A DNA stretch of 59,768 nt from Crocinitomicaceae bacterium (GTDB lineage: Bacteria > Bacteroidota > Bacteroidia > Flavobacteriales_D > Crocinitomicaceae), in assembly GCA_024643545.1 (NCBI GenBank), contig JAHEMR010000038.1, forward strand, positions 1-59,768, in the 5' to 3' direction. The notes under the pieces were generated by a model. That model saw nothing but the letters and a program-made list of their open reading frames with translations, did no database searches and had not been told where the DNA came from. This document shows, piece by piece, positions 7,908 through 17,333 of the stretch (its first letter is position 1; every line of letters starts with the position of its first letter). The position numbers were made by a program, and so were the translations under genes.

Positions 7908-10241
7908 TTAGAATTTATAATTCAAACCAAAACTAGGTAAGATAGGAAATTGGTAGATAATCTTAGAAGTGATTCGGTTCACGTAGAAGATGTTATTTCT
8001 GTTGTAAACGTTCGTCACACTTGCAATCATTTCCAAAACGTCTTTATTTTTAAAGTTAAATTGCTTTTTGAAGGTAATGTCAAGACGGTGGTAATAAGGT
8101 AGTCGTTGAGAGTTGAAAGTTCCAAGTAACGTGGTAATTGCACTTGGATTATTTGTTACGTAATTACTTGTCACACCTCCAGAGAAATTTTCTCCTTGGT
8201 AATATCCAGCGGTTGGCGTGAATGGTAATCCCGAACCAAGATTCCAACGGATGTTTAATTCGTAATTTTTTTGTTTTCCAAATAAATACGATCCTACAAG
8301 GTTCACGTTGTGACGTCTATCAAAAACCGGAGCGTAATTTGCGAAACCATCCCAACGGGTATTTTTACCGTAAGAGTAAACTGCCCACAAGAAAAGTCTG
8401 TCTTTCGAATATTTTGCAAGGAAGTCAAAACCGTATGACTGTCCCGTTTCGATAATAAAGTCTTTTTTAAATACGTCGTCAATTAGCTCAAATTGAGAAA
8501 CATCGTCGTAGAGTTTATTCTGATTAATGTTACTCAACTGAGAGAAGTACTTGTAGTAGGTTTCCACATTGAAGGACCAGTGTTTGCCTAAATCATATTC
8601 CATCCCTAGAATGGCATGCCACGCATATTGGAGTCCATTTTTCGTGTTTTTCACATTTTGAAATTGTGTTACGAATTGCTCTTGCACGTTTGTAGGTGCA
8701 GATAAAAGTCCGTTGAATAGGTTCACCACATCTTTATCGGAAGAAGCGGATGTAAAGTTTTGTGAAAAGCGTCCACCGGAGAATTTAAAGCGAAGGTTTT
8801 CATTTGCATTGTACTTCAATCCAAGGCGAGGTTCAGGTGAAATGGTATTTAAAGAAGCATATACTTGAACGCGCATACCCGTTTGAATGACCCATCTTTT
8901 TTTGATCAAGCGGTAATTGAAATAACTTCCAATTTCTGTCGTGAAGTTTGTTGCTTCAATTTTTCTTTTCGCTTCGTTGTACGTTACAAATTCGGTATTG
9001 AATCCATTGATGTTAAATCCGTAGTTGATTTCACTTTCATTCTTTAGGAAATAACTAAAGTCGAATCCAAGATCGAACCCACCGATTTTTGAATAACGAG
9101 GTTCTTGTGCTGTTTCTGCGAATGTCGTTTGGTAATTACTTCCATTCACGTGACCACGAATAAAAAGTGGAGAACCACTAGGTACCATTAAGAAATTCAC
9201 ACCTCCACCTGACGCATCCCATCTAAGGTTAGCAATGTCATAATTTACGGAGTCTTGGTTGTGAAATCCGAAGGCACTTACTTTCGTTCCGCCATCGGCA
9301 TTAAATGTTATTTTCCCGTATAAATCGGTGAAATTAAAGGGTAATCCGTTCCCGTCATTAACTTTCGGGTAAAGTGATTTGGATGTATTATCGAGCAAAC
9401 TATGTTTTGCAGAAAACACGTAAGATCCAGGGGCTGCTTTTTCTTTTGTTACTTTTCCGATGGGTCCTTCCAATACCATTTTCGCAAGGAATGGAGAAGC
9501 AGAAACACGACCACCGAATTCTCGTCTGTTTCCATCTCGGTAGGTGATGTCCATAACGGAGGAAACGCGTCCACCGTATTTGGATTCGAATCCACCTGTG
9601 TAAACATCCACGTTTTTCACCAATTCTGTTTCAAATATGGAAAAGAATCCAATGGAATGGAAAGGATTATAAATCGTCATTCCGTCTAGCAATACTTTAT
9701 TTTGAATGGGTGTTCCACCGCGAACGTATAATTGTCCACCTTGATCTCCGGTGGTTACAACTCCGGGTGTCACACTAATTGCTCCAACGATATCATTTTC
9801 ACCACCGTGACTTGGGATGCGGTCAAGTGATTTTTGATTGTATTTTAAAGTACCAATGAGTACTTCATTTTTTTTCTCCTTGGAGTCGATGCTGACAACA
9901 ACTTCTTTGACATTTTGGCTACTTCGAACAAGTTTAAATTGAACATCGTAAATCTTGTCTTTATCTGTCATGTTCACGTTCACAAAAGCTCTGTTAAATC
10001 CTCCAGTTTCAATTTTCAGAATATACGAACCTTTCGCTAGTTTGGGAATTAAGAATCCACCGTTATTGTTCGTGAATGCACCTGAAATGACCGTGCTATC
10101 CACTTTTAGTAGTTTCACTTTTATTTCACTTAAAGGCTCCATATTGGAGTCGTCATAAACGAATCCACGGATTGAGAAATCTTGAGCAAAGGTTGAGAAT
10201 CCAACCAGTGTGAAGACAAAGAAAAGTAGTTTTTTTAACAT
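7908..10241 (-). CDS. TonB-dependent outer-membrane receptor
   Basis: The 777-aa product has a signal peptide (to about residue 19, FSTFAQ). A carboxypeptidase-regulatory-like beta-sandwich follows (about 22-105, FSIRGFVYDDSNMEPLSEI). The plug domain (about 125-230) contains PGVVTTGDQGGQLYVRGG and VLLDGMTIYNPFHSIGFFS, and a ~500-residue beta-barrel ends in an aromatic F (SFGLNYKF). It should import an unknown large or chelated substrate. No SusD partner is adjacent, and the neighbours do not reveal the ligand. Confidence 0.9.
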   Translation of the reverse strand: MLKKLLFFVFTLVGFSTFAQDFSIRGFVYDDSNMEPLSEIKVKLLKVDSTVISGAFTNNNGGFLIPKLAKGSYILKIETGGFNRAFVNVNMTDKDKIYDVQFKLVRSSQNVKEVVVSIDSKEKKNEVLIGTLKYNQKSLDRIPSHGGENDIVGAISVTPGVVTTGDQGGQLYVRGGTPIQNKVLLDGMTIYNPFHSIGFFSIFETELVKNVDVYTGGFESKYGGRVSSVMDITYRDGNRREFGGRVSASPFLAKMVLEGPIGKVTKEKAAPGSYVFSAKHSLLDNTSKSLYPKVNDGNGLPFNFTDLYGKITFNADGGTKVSAFGFHNQDSVNYDIANLRWDASGGGVNFLMVPSGSPLFIRGHVNGSNYQTTFAETAQEPRYSKIGGFDLGFDFSYFLKNESEINYGFNINGFNTEFVTYNEAKRKIEATNFTTEIGSYFNYRLIKKRWVIQTGMRVQVYASLNTISPEPRLGLKYNANENLRFKFSGGRFSQNFTSASSDKDVVNLFNGLLSAPTNVQEQFVTQFQNVKNTKNGLQYAWHAILGMEYDLGKHWSFNVETYYKYFSQLSNINQNKLYDDVSQFELIDDVFKKDFIIETGQSYGFDFLAKYSKDRLFLWAVYSYGKNTRWDGFANYAPVFDRRHNVNLVGSYLFGKQKNYELNIRWNLGSGLPFTPTAGYYQGENFSGGVTSNYVTNNPSAITTLLGTFNSQRLPYYHRLDITFKKQFNFKNKDVLEMIASVTNVYNRNNIFYVNRITSKIIYQFPILPSFGLNYKF

Positions 10242-10310
10242 GTGTTTTAATAAGAGTTCCCGAATTTAATCAATTGTTGGCATCTAATTACCATCCTTTG
10301 TAACTAATCA

Positions 10311-11681
10311 CTATCCGACAACGAATTTTTGGATTAAAACATGTTGATTTTGTTCAAATTTCAAAAGGTAAACCCCTTTTTCAAATTCACTAACGTCAAT
10401 TTTTTGTTGACCTTGAGAAATTTTCATTTGCCGTAGTATTTGACCTGTGATTGTCAGTACAGTAGCATTGATTGCTTCGTTGCTCACATTTGAAATGGTC
10501 AGTGATTCATGACATGGATTAGGTTGAATGGAAACAACTTCCATCAATGGATTTTTAATACCTAAAATATTGATGTTTGGACTAACTCCACAACCAAAAG
10601 GAAAGGTCACTTGCACGTTGTACACCCCAGATGGATTTATTCCCATGTCGTAAAAATCGGCGAATGCCCCTGGAATCACAACCCCATTTAAAAACCACTG
10701 ATATGAATTTCCAATGGTGCTTGTACTCAATACGGAACCATTTTGAGAAATATCCACTATTGGGGTAACAGGACATGTTGTTTGACCAACAACTCCAGGT
10801 GTATTCGAAATATTCCATTCGAAGGTTTGGTAAGCGCTGCAAACGTCTTTCAGGATATAATCCAACCAAGGGTCCAACACGGTAAACGTCGTTGTTTGCT
10901 GTTGTGCACGGGTAATGGAAATTCCTGTAGACGAGGTGCTTTCCCCAAAATCACAATTGAAGTTCGCATTCGCAAAATAACAGTGTCCACCACCTGTAAT
11001 GCTAGCAAAAGATTTACACGTAGAAGTGATTCCATCGAACATCGGAATGTGGTGTTGGGCGGGAGGAGTAACACCGTCGGAACTTCCAGAGAAAACGATA
11101 CTTGGCACTTGAACATTTGGCGCAACAGCAATCGCTGAAGGTGTTGTTTCTGCTGGAGCTAGTCCGATTAAGGCGTGGATGTTTGAGTTGTTATTGGCAG
11201 CTAAAAACGAAGCTCCTCCACCCATGGAATGTCCCATCAATCCTACTTTTGGGTAAATGTGATTTTGAAACAAAGTGCTGGTTGTTTGAAGTTCCAGCAT
11301 TTTTTGTGCTACTAACGTTAAGTCCAAGCCAAAGTCCCCATGATTCGGAGACGGGATCAAACTTCCTTCTGTCCGCACAAATGCCATAATGTATCCACGC
11401 GGAACATAATGTTCCCAAATGTCGTTGTATGCGTCCCAACTCATTGCGAAACCGTGTCCGAAAACGATCACTGGAAATTCCCCAGTAGCAACGGGGGTAC
11501 TCGTCCCGGTAGAAGTTGACGGATAATAAATTTCCGTTTGAATTTGTCTTCCGGTGCCACCTCCAGAACCAAATCCTCCCGAACGCGAAGGATCGTTAAA
11601 GGTAAGTGTGGTGTGTCCGATGGATAGTTGCGAGTGGGCAACCGAGACAAGAAAGAGTAGGCAAAGAAAAATGGATTTCAT
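10311..11681 (-). CDS. Exported alpha/beta hydrolase with T9SS tail
   Basis: The product is 456 aa when started at the ATG at 11681, which gives a proper signal peptide (MKSIFLCLLFLVSVAHSQ). The longer frame from 11864 runs into comM sequence. The catalytic domain has VFGHGFAMSWDAY (oxyanion region) and the nucleophile elbow GHSMGGGASF near residue 150. It resembles the dienelactone hydrolase or PAF-acetylhydrolase/chlorophyllase-like group. An Ig-like 'SYQWFLNGVVIPGA' module follows, then a T9SS domain starting SIQPNPCHESLTI. It is probably a secreted esterase or lipase-like enzyme; the substrate is unknown. Confidence 0.8.
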   Translation of the reverse strand: MKSIFLCLLFLVSVAHSQLSIGHTTLTFNDPSRSGGFGSGGGTGRQIQTEIYYPSTSTGTSTPVATGEFPVIVFGHGFAMSWDAYNDIWEHYVPRGYIMAFVRTEGSLIPSPNHGDFGLDLTLVAQKMLELQTTSTLFQNHIYPKVGLMGHSMGGGASFLAANNNSNIHALIGLAPAETTPSAIAVAPNVQVPSIVFSGSSDGVTPPAQHHIPMFDGITSTCKSFASITGGGHCYFANANFNCDFGESTSSTGISITRAQQQTTTFTVLDPWLDYILKDVCSAYQTFEWNISNTPGVVGQTTCPVTPIVDISQNGSVLSTSTIGNSYQWFLNGVVIPGAFADFYDMGINPSGVYNVQVTFPFGCGVSPNINILGIKNPLMEVVSIQPNPCHESLTISNVSNEAINATVLTITGQILRQMKISQGQQKIDVSEFEKGVYLLKFEQNQHVLIQKFVVG

Positions 11682-11712
11682 GCATTGAATTTCTGTTAAA
11701 TGTACAAATTTC

Positions 11713-12606
11713 CTACTGAACCATCCCCCAATTCCCACGATCCAAACTTCGGTATTGAATTGCTTCTGCGATGTGATTTGATTGAATGCATTGCGAGGCG
11801 TCCAAATCAGCGATGGTGCGCGCCACTTTAATGATCCGGTCGTAGGCGCGAGCGGAGAGTCCAAGTTTGTTCATCGCCATTTTGAGCATATTGGTACCAG
11901 CATCATCTAATTGGCAGTTCGACTCAAATTCAGACTTCGACATCTGGGCATTGCAATGCATACCTTCTCGGTTGCTAAAACGTTCCCGTTGAATTTTACG
12001 TGCTTTTTCAACACGCAATCGAATGGACCGACTTCCTTCGCTTGGTACAGCGGAGGAGAGTTCATCAAAACTGACCGGTGTAACTTCCACATGTAAGTCA
12101 ATGCGATCCAATAAAGGTCCAGAAATGCGGTTCAGGTATTTTTGAACAACTCCGGGACCGCACACACACGTTTTCTCCGGATGATTGAAGAAGCCACACG
12201 GACATGGATTCATTGCGGCAACGAGCATAAATCCCGCTGGATAATCAATGGAGAAACGTGCACGCGAAATATTGACGATTCGGTCTTCCAATGGTTGACG
12301 CATGACCTCTAAGACATCTCGTTTGTATTCCGGAAGTTCATCTAGAAAAAGTACACCATTATGCGCCAAAGAAATTTCACCGGGTTGTGGATAGGATCCC
12401 CCGCCGATTAAGCCGATGTCAGAAATCGTGTGATGTGGTTTTCTAAACGGACGCTGGGTAATGAGTCCGACCGGATTTTTGATCTTACCCGCAACGCTGT
12501 GAATCTTTGTCGTTTCTAACGCTTCTTCAATGGTCATTTGTGGCAAAATGGTGGATAAGCGTTTGGCTAACATTGATTTACCAGCTCCTGGCGGACCGAT
12601 GAGAAT
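11713..12606 (-). pseudogene. comM: comM (YifB) 3' fragment, interrupted by the element
   Basis: This is the C-terminal ~297 residues of a ComM/YifB AAA+ ATPase. Reading from the junction, the codons give [17 protein letters not shown] (Walker A), then FLDELPEY (Walker B), the zinc-like CPCGFF...CVCG and the ChlI C-terminal helices to RGNWGMVQ. There is no native start: upstream in frame the element supplies a TAA at 12616-12618. The first internal ATG is at 12573, past the Walker A lysine, so any product would lack ATP binding. Its partner half is at 33776-34428. Confidence 0.93.
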
Positions 12607-12629
12607 AATAATAGGTTATGGAAATACCA
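12605..12629. other. attL: left end of the element, AT core plus half site
   Basis: The core dinucleotide is 12605-12606 and the element starts at 12607 with AATAATAGGT (12607-12616), then 5 spacer bases, then AAATACCA (12622-12629). The right end carries the same words in inverse orientation. Joining the two element ends around AT gives CCTATTATT-AT-AATAATAGG, a perfect palindrome. That is the expected symmetry of a serine-integrase attP. Confidence 0.82.
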
Positions 12630-12652
12630 TTTATTTTTAATACCTTCGTATA

Positions 12653-14440
12653 ATGAATAAAAATGCAATTCTATTGGTTCGTGTCAGCACCCAACAACAA
12701 GATTTTAACGCACAAGTATTTGACCTTCAAGATTACGCAAAAGAAAAAGGATTCACTAACTTCAAAATTATTGAAACAAAAGAAACTGGTCTTGCCGATT
12801 TAGAAGAGAAAATCGGTACTAATGAATTGTTTGATTTCGTTGCAAAAAATCCAGATTATAAAACTGTATTTGCTACTGAAATATCCAGATTAGGAAGAAG
12901 ACAAAGTGTTTTACACACCATAAAGGAATGGTTTATAAAGAACCGTATTCAACTATATTTCAAAGACTCTGGTTATACTCTTTTTGAAAAGGATTCAGTT
13001 TCAGTCTCAATTGGAGGTGAAATGATGTTTACCTTATATGGTTTATTTGCTGAATCTGAAATTAAATCAAAAATGGAAAGATTTGCAAGAAAGAGAAGAG
13101 AACTTATGGAATTGGGTGTTTCCATAAGTGGTAAAGTACTTTTCGGATATGAGCGATTTAAACTTGACTCTGGTAAAAACACATTGATTACTAATACAGA
13201 AAATTCAGAAATTGTTAGAACTATTTATAATTGGTATTTGCATGGAATTGATTCAGCTAATAAAAACCCAAGTATTAAACGTATAACTCTTGAGTGTATC
13301 AAAAGAGGTTTTCATCGATATACTCATAGTAAAAGAAATGTTAATAAGTTATTAAAGGAGGAAGGATATACTGGATTTAAAGTTTCTATTAACAAAAGAA
13401 AGAACCCAAAATATCGAATTATTAGTAGTGAACCAGAGTATATAACTAGTAATAATAAAATTAAATATCCAGTAATTATAGATAAGGAGTTATTTGAAAA
13501 TGTACAACGAAAATTACAATCAAATATAATTAACGCTGATAAGGAAACAGTACATACCACACTACTGTCTAAACTAATTAACTGCCCTTCTTGTGGTCGT
13601 AAATGGTCAGCAAATTACAGAAACAATAATAATCTAAATAGAAATAGTTACAGATGCACAAGCAGAACTGATGCTTCAACATGTGGAAATACAAAGTCTA
13701 TAAGTATGGCTCTTTTAGATAATTCTATTTGGTCATTGTTAAAAAACGATGTTTTCACTATTGCAACAAAAATAGTAGAACTTAATCCAAATATGGAATT
13801 GTATGATTTCGAAGTTCAAAAATCAAATCTAATATCGAGAGAAAAAGAGATTGATTTAGAGATTGAAAATATTTCATATACTTTAAATAATTTGAATAAA
13901 TTCAAAAATATTGATATCAGAAAATTCATAGATTCTCAAAACAAAAAATTTGAAAAATTAGATAAAGAAAAGGGTAAATTAGTTCAAGAAAAAACGAAGA
14001 TAGAATCAATGCAACTGATACTTAACCAACAGAAACAAGACCTAAATGGGATTTTTACAAATAACATTGGTCAGATAGAATCCTCAAGAGAATTGTTAAA
14101 AAAATATATCAATAGCTTTGTTAAAGATATTGATATATTATACCACGATACTAAATACACTATACTTAAAGTCAAGATTAAAGATTACACTAAATTCAAT
14201 TTTGCTAACGAATATAAAAGTTTAGAAACTAAAGACATTTATCAAATATCACATTTAGCAATTGATAAAAGGATTACTCGAGACATTAAAATATTACATT
14301 CTGTTGGTTACGAAATGGAAAATTCCAATAAAACTAACGAACTTCATAAAGAAATACAAAATAAGGTAATGATTCGGATTTTAGAAGGTAATGACTTTAC
14401 CAATAGAAAATTGATACCATATACTAAACTAGAATTATAA
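12653..14440 (+). CDS. Large serine recombinase (integrase)
   Basis: The 595-aa product has an N-terminal resolvase catalytic domain with nucleophile S12 in LVRVSTQQQ and the arginine cluster ISRLGRRQ (R79, R82, R83). The 'recombinase' domain lies at about 155-290. A zinc ribbon uses C311, C314, C335 and C344 (CPSCGRKW ... YRCTSR ... TCGN), and a long coiled-coil insertion spans about 375-470. This is the architecture of phage-type serine integrases, which recombine attP and attB across a 2-bp core without homology. It lies 46 bp inside attL, the usual position. It probably made this insertion; excision would need a directionality factor, which I could not identify. Confidence 0.93.
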   Translation: MNKNAILLVRVSTQQQDFNAQVFDLQDYAKEKGFTNFKIIETKETGLADLEEKIGTNELFDFVAKNPDYKTVFATEISRLGRRQSVLHTIKEWFIKNRIQLYFKDSGYTLFEKDSVSVSIGGEMMFTLYGLFAESEIKSKMERFARKRRELMELGVSISGKVLFGYERFKLDSGKNTLITNTENSEIVRTIYNWYLHGIDSANKNPSIKRITLECIKRGFHRYTHSKRNVNKLLKEEGYTGFKVSINKRKNPKYRIISSEPEYITSNNKIKYPVIIDKELFENVQRKLQSNIINADKETVHTTLLSKLINCPSCGRKWSANYRNNNNLNRNSYRCTSRTDASTCGNTKSISMALLDNSIWSLLKNDVFTIATKIVELNPNMELYDFEVQKSNLISREKEIDLEIENISYTLNNLNKFKNIDIRKFIDSQNKKFEKLDKEKGKLVQEKTKIESMQLILNQQKQDLNGIFTNNIGQIESSRELLKKYINSFVKDIDILYHDTKYTILKVKIKDYTKFNFANEYKSLETKDIYQISHLAIDKRITRDIKILHSVGYEMENSNKTNELHKEIQNKVMIRILEGNDFTNRKLIPYTKLEL

Positions 14441-14494
14441 GAACAATGTTTTGATTAATTAATAGTCTTAATTATGATTAATAATTAATCTTTA

Positions 14495-14518
14495 TATCTT
14501 TGTTAAAATACAAAGATA
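14495..14518 (+). promoter_or_regulatory. umuDC promoter with overlapping palindrome
   Basis: TATCTTTG (14495-14502) matches the TAnnTTTG -7 element and is half of an exact inverted repeat, TATCTTTG-N8-CAAAGATA. The right arm ends on the A of the umuD ATG. A repressor bound here would cover both the -7 element and the start codon. An SOS or LexA-type operator is plausible but unproven. Confidence 0.55.
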
Positions 14519-14967
14519 TGTGTGCTCTACAATTACATTCAACGAAATCATTAGAAATCTATTCAGCACTATCCGAATCAATACTGCCACTACCAGTAGT
14601 TTCTGCTGGTATTTCTGCTGGCTTCCCTTCTCCAGCTATGGATTTTATCGATTTAACTATTGATATGAATAAGCATCTTATCAAACACCCATCAGCAACT
14701 TTCTATGGTCGTGTAAAAGGTGTGTCAATGAAAGATGCTGGTATTGGTGATGGTGATTTGCTGGTCATTGATAAAAGTATCCAACCTACCAATAACAAGA
14801 TTGCTGTGTGCTATATAGATGGCGATTTTACAGTGAAACGAATCAAAATAGAAAACGATTGTATTTGGCTTATTCCAGAAAATGAGACCTATACACCAAT
14901 CAAAGTTACTAGTGATAATGATTTTATCATTTGGGGTATTGTAACGCATGTAATCAAAGCTTTTTGA
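14518..14967 (+). CDS. umuD: UmuD-like S24 peptidase, polymerase V accessory subunit
   Basis: This is a 149-aa protein. I start it at ATG 14518; an alternative TTG at 14500 lies inside the -7 promoter element. The self-cleavage region reads ISAGFPSPAMDFID, matching the UmuD cleavage site context. The catalytic serine is in RVKGVSMKDAGI and the catalytic lysine in GDFTVKRIK. RecA-stimulated self-cleavage would give UmuD', the partner of UmuC in translesion synthesis. There is no DNA-binding N-terminal domain, so it is not LexA. It is separated from umuC by one base. Confidence 0.93.
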   Translation: MCALQLHSTKSLEIYSALSESILPLPVVSAGISAGFPSPAMDFIDLTIDMNKHLIKHPSATFYGRVKGVSMKDAGIGDGDLLVIDKSIQPTNNKIAVCYIDGDFTVKRIKIENDCIWLIPENETYTPIKVTSDNDFIIWGIVTHVIKAF

Positions 14968-14968
14968 G

Positions 14969-16228
14969 ATGTTTGGTCTAGTTGATTGTAATAACTTTTA
15001 TGCATCGTGTGAACGATTATTTAACCCATCTTTGATAGGGAAACCCATTGTTGTATTATCCAATAATGATGGTGCTGTTATTGCTCGTAGCAACGAAGCC
15101 AAAGCTCTAGGTATACCAATGGGTGCTGTTGCTTATCAGTATGAAAAGTTTTTCATTGAGAATGGTGTCAGTGTCTTCTCTGCAAATTTTGCTCTTTATG
15201 GTGACATGAGTAGTCGTGTTATGACCATACTTCAAGAGTACACACCAGAACTCGAGATTTACAGTATTGATGAAGCCTTTTTAAAGCTTGTAGGTTTTGA
15301 ATACTTCGATTTGAATCAATACGGATTCGATATTCAAAAGCATGTTAGAACTTGGTCTGGCATTCCAGTATGTATTGGAATTGCACCAACAAAAGCACTA
15401 GCTAAAGTAGCTAACAAAATAGCAAAGAAGTACCCACAGCACACTAACAATTCTTATGTTATAGATACTGAAGAAAAAAGAATCAAGGCTCTTAAATGGC
15501 TCAAAATAGAAGATGTGTGGGGTATTGGAAGAAAGCATTCTATTAGACTTAAAGAAGTTGGTATTCATACCGCTTATGATTTCACACAAATCAATGACGC
15601 CTGGGTTAGACGTAATTTATCTGTAGTTGGATTACGCTTGAAACATGACCTTCAAGGTATTCCAACATTAGATTTGGAGGATATCAAACCAAGGAAGAAC
15701 ATTGCTACTACACGTTCTTTTGAGCGGAACTTAACAGAGTATAATGATATTAAAGAACGAATAACAACATTTGCTGTCAGTTGTTCTGAAAAGCTTCGTA
15801 GGCAAAATTCTTGTTGTACTAGTGTTATGGTGTTCATTCGAACCAACAGCCACAGAGCAGAGCTTGAACAATATAATAATAGTGTCGTGGTCAAATTCCC
15901 ATTCCCTACCAATTCAAGTATTGAGATAGCAAAGTTTGCATGTGATGGGCTTGATAGAATATTTCGAAAAGGATACCAATACAAAAAGGCTGGTGTTATA
16001 ATCATGGACTTTAAACCACAAGGTGAAATACAGTTGAATTTATTTGACAACAGCAATCCTAAACATCTTCCTTTGATGAAGGTGATGGATAGAATCAATG
16101 CTTCTTTCGGGCAACAAAAAATTAAATTGGCAAGTCAAGACCAGAAAAGGGTGTGGAAAATGAAACAAGAAAAGCTATCACCAAGGTACACTACTAGATT
16201 GAGTGATGTTATAGTGATTAAGTGTTAG
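14969..16228 (+). CDS. umuC: UmuC, Y-family DNA polymerase (polymerase V catalytic subunit)
   Basis: The 419-aa product has Y-family motifs in order: FGLVDCNNFYASCERLF (metal aspartate D6), VLSNNDGAVIARS, and YSIDEAF with D101 and E102. Helix-hairpin-helix ALAKVANKIAKK and WGIGRKH follow, then the little-finger domain. A C-terminal DUF4113-like region (near LMKVMDRIN and KRVWKMKQEKLSPRYTT) is typical of full-length UmuC. With umuD it forms an SOS mutagenesis cassette carried by the element. Such cassettes on mobile DNA can raise host mutation rates under damage. Confidence 0.95.
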   Translation: MFGLVDCNNFYASCERLFNPSLIGKPIVVLSNNDGAVIARSNEAKALGIPMGAVAYQYEKFFIENGVSVFSANFALYGDMSSRVMTILQEYTPELEIYSIDEAFLKLVGFEYFDLNQYGFDIQKHVRTWSGIPVCIGIAPTKALAKVANKIAKKYPQHTNNSYVIDTEEKRIKALKWLKIEDVWGIGRKHSIRLKEVGIHTAYDFTQINDAWVRRNLSVVGLRLKHDLQGIPTLDLEDIKPRKNIATTRSFERNLTEYNDIKERITTFAVSCSEKLRRQNSCCTSVMVFIRTNSHRAELEQYNNSVVVKFPFPTNSSIEIAKFACDGLDRIFRKGYQYKKAGVIIMDFKPQGEIQLNLFDNSNPKHLPLMKVMDRINASFGQQKIKLASQDQKRVWKMKQEKLSPRYTTRLSDVIVIKC

Positions 16229-16230
16229 GT

Positions 16231-16248
16231 TTTTAGTATATACTAAAA
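16231..16248. terminator. Palindromic bidirectional terminator
   Basis: An 18-bp perfect palindrome, TTTTAGTATATACTAAAA, lies between the convergent umuC gene and the gene ending at 16243, whose stop codon it contains. Being AT-only it is a weak stem, but its position suits a shared terminator. Confidence 0.5.
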
Positions 16249-17232
16249 CATTTTATATTGAGAATCATCTGCTTCTTTCTTTTGTCTGTATTTTTTACCT
16301 TGGATTGTTTCAGTTGAAACACCATCAGTATGTTGTTTCAAGACTGTTAAAACAGTATAACTAGAGTTAAACACTTCACCAAGTTCATTGATTTTTTGAC
16401 CAATTTCTAGAACACAATCAATAAATGTTCCATTAATAATTGATGTTTTATTTGAAATTACATCGTTTTTAAAATCTTTATCTTTCATTGCAAATTCGAT
16501 AGAATTTGATGTTTTATTATAAATTCCTCGCCATTTAAACTTTCCTTTTTTTAGTACTGGTGAAATAATTTCTATAACAGCACTATCATCATTTATTGAA
16601 TCTAAATTATCACTTTCAAGAATAAATGAAGAAAAATCTTTCCTAGAGGTAACAAGTGGTTCACCTATATATTTTTTTTCACTATCAATACTAACTGTTG
16701 AAATTGAATCAACTTTGGAATAGTTCTTTAGGTTTTTATAATAATTAGATTTGTGTTTTTTAATTTTTATATTTTCTGAAATAAGTGATTCAATTTTATC
16801 TTTACTTATATTAGGATTGTTAATTCCTTTACTAACAAGTTCGGCTTCTAATAAAGCTATGTTTAGTTCTTGAGCTTTTATGTTTAACTTTTTTTCTTTA
16901 ATAGATAATTTTTGTTCAGTCTTATCTAATTTAGATTTTTTTAATGGTATTCTTGATAATACCATTGCCAATATACTTATTACTATATTTGAAACCCCTA
17001 GAATTGCTTGTCCTTTAGTAGACCCAACAAATGAGTAGAACTCTTTTAAACCACCTTCATCAAAAGCTTCTGTTTCAATTTTGATATGGATTCCTAAATC
17101 TTTAGAAATCTCACCTACAATTTGTAAAAGTTCATGTTCACACTTATTTCGAACAACAGCATCCATAGTATGAGTGTCATCATTAAAATAATAATGTAAT
17201 TCTAACTTATTTGGAACAGAATTTTTATTCAT
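16243..17232 (-). CDS. Unknown protein with one membrane segment and coiled coil
   Basis: I do not recognise the 329-aa product with certainty. The N-terminal ~70 residues (LELHYYFNDDTHTMDAVVRN, then an acidic EAFDEGGLKEFY) look like a conserved folded domain. A hydrophobic helix at about 75-96 (ILGVSNIVISILAMVLS) follows, then a lysine/glutamate-rich coiled coil at about 98-165 and a C-terminal domain of about 150 residues. An inner-membrane sensor or effector of the element's defence cargo is conceivable but unsupported. It is a single-gene unit convergent with umuC. Confidence 0.65.
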   Translation of the reverse strand: MNKNSVPNKLELHYYFNDDTHTMDAVVRNKCEHELLQIVGEISKDLGIHIKIETEAFDEGGLKEFYSFVGSTKGQAILGVSNIVISILAMVLSRIPLKKSKLDKTEQKLSIKEKKLNIKAQELNIALLEAELVSKGINNPNISKDKIESLISENIKIKKHKSNYYKNLKNYSKVDSISTVSIDSEKKYIGEPLVTSRKDFSSFILESDNLDSINDDSAVIEIISPVLKKGKFKWRGIYNKTSNSIEFAMKDKDFKNDVISNKTSIINGTFIDCVLEIGQKINELGEVFNSSYTVLTVLKQHTDGVSTETIQGKKYRQKKEADDSQYKMF

Positions 17233-17333
17233 TATGTTATGAGAATGTCTTAAAGTTTATAAAAAGATATACAGTTGTTTACAAATATAACAAATGCTTT
17301 ATTTAATCAAATTTTACAACTTTATTTAGGTAT

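Noticed and set aside
11682..11864. N-terminal extension of the secreted hydrolase to 11864
   Set aside because: It overlaps the comM 3' end in another frame and lacks a signal peptide. The ATG at 11681 gives a clean one.
14500..14517. TTG start at 14500 for UmuD
   Set aside because: It lies within the -7 promoter element TATCTTTG, so it would precede the transcription start.
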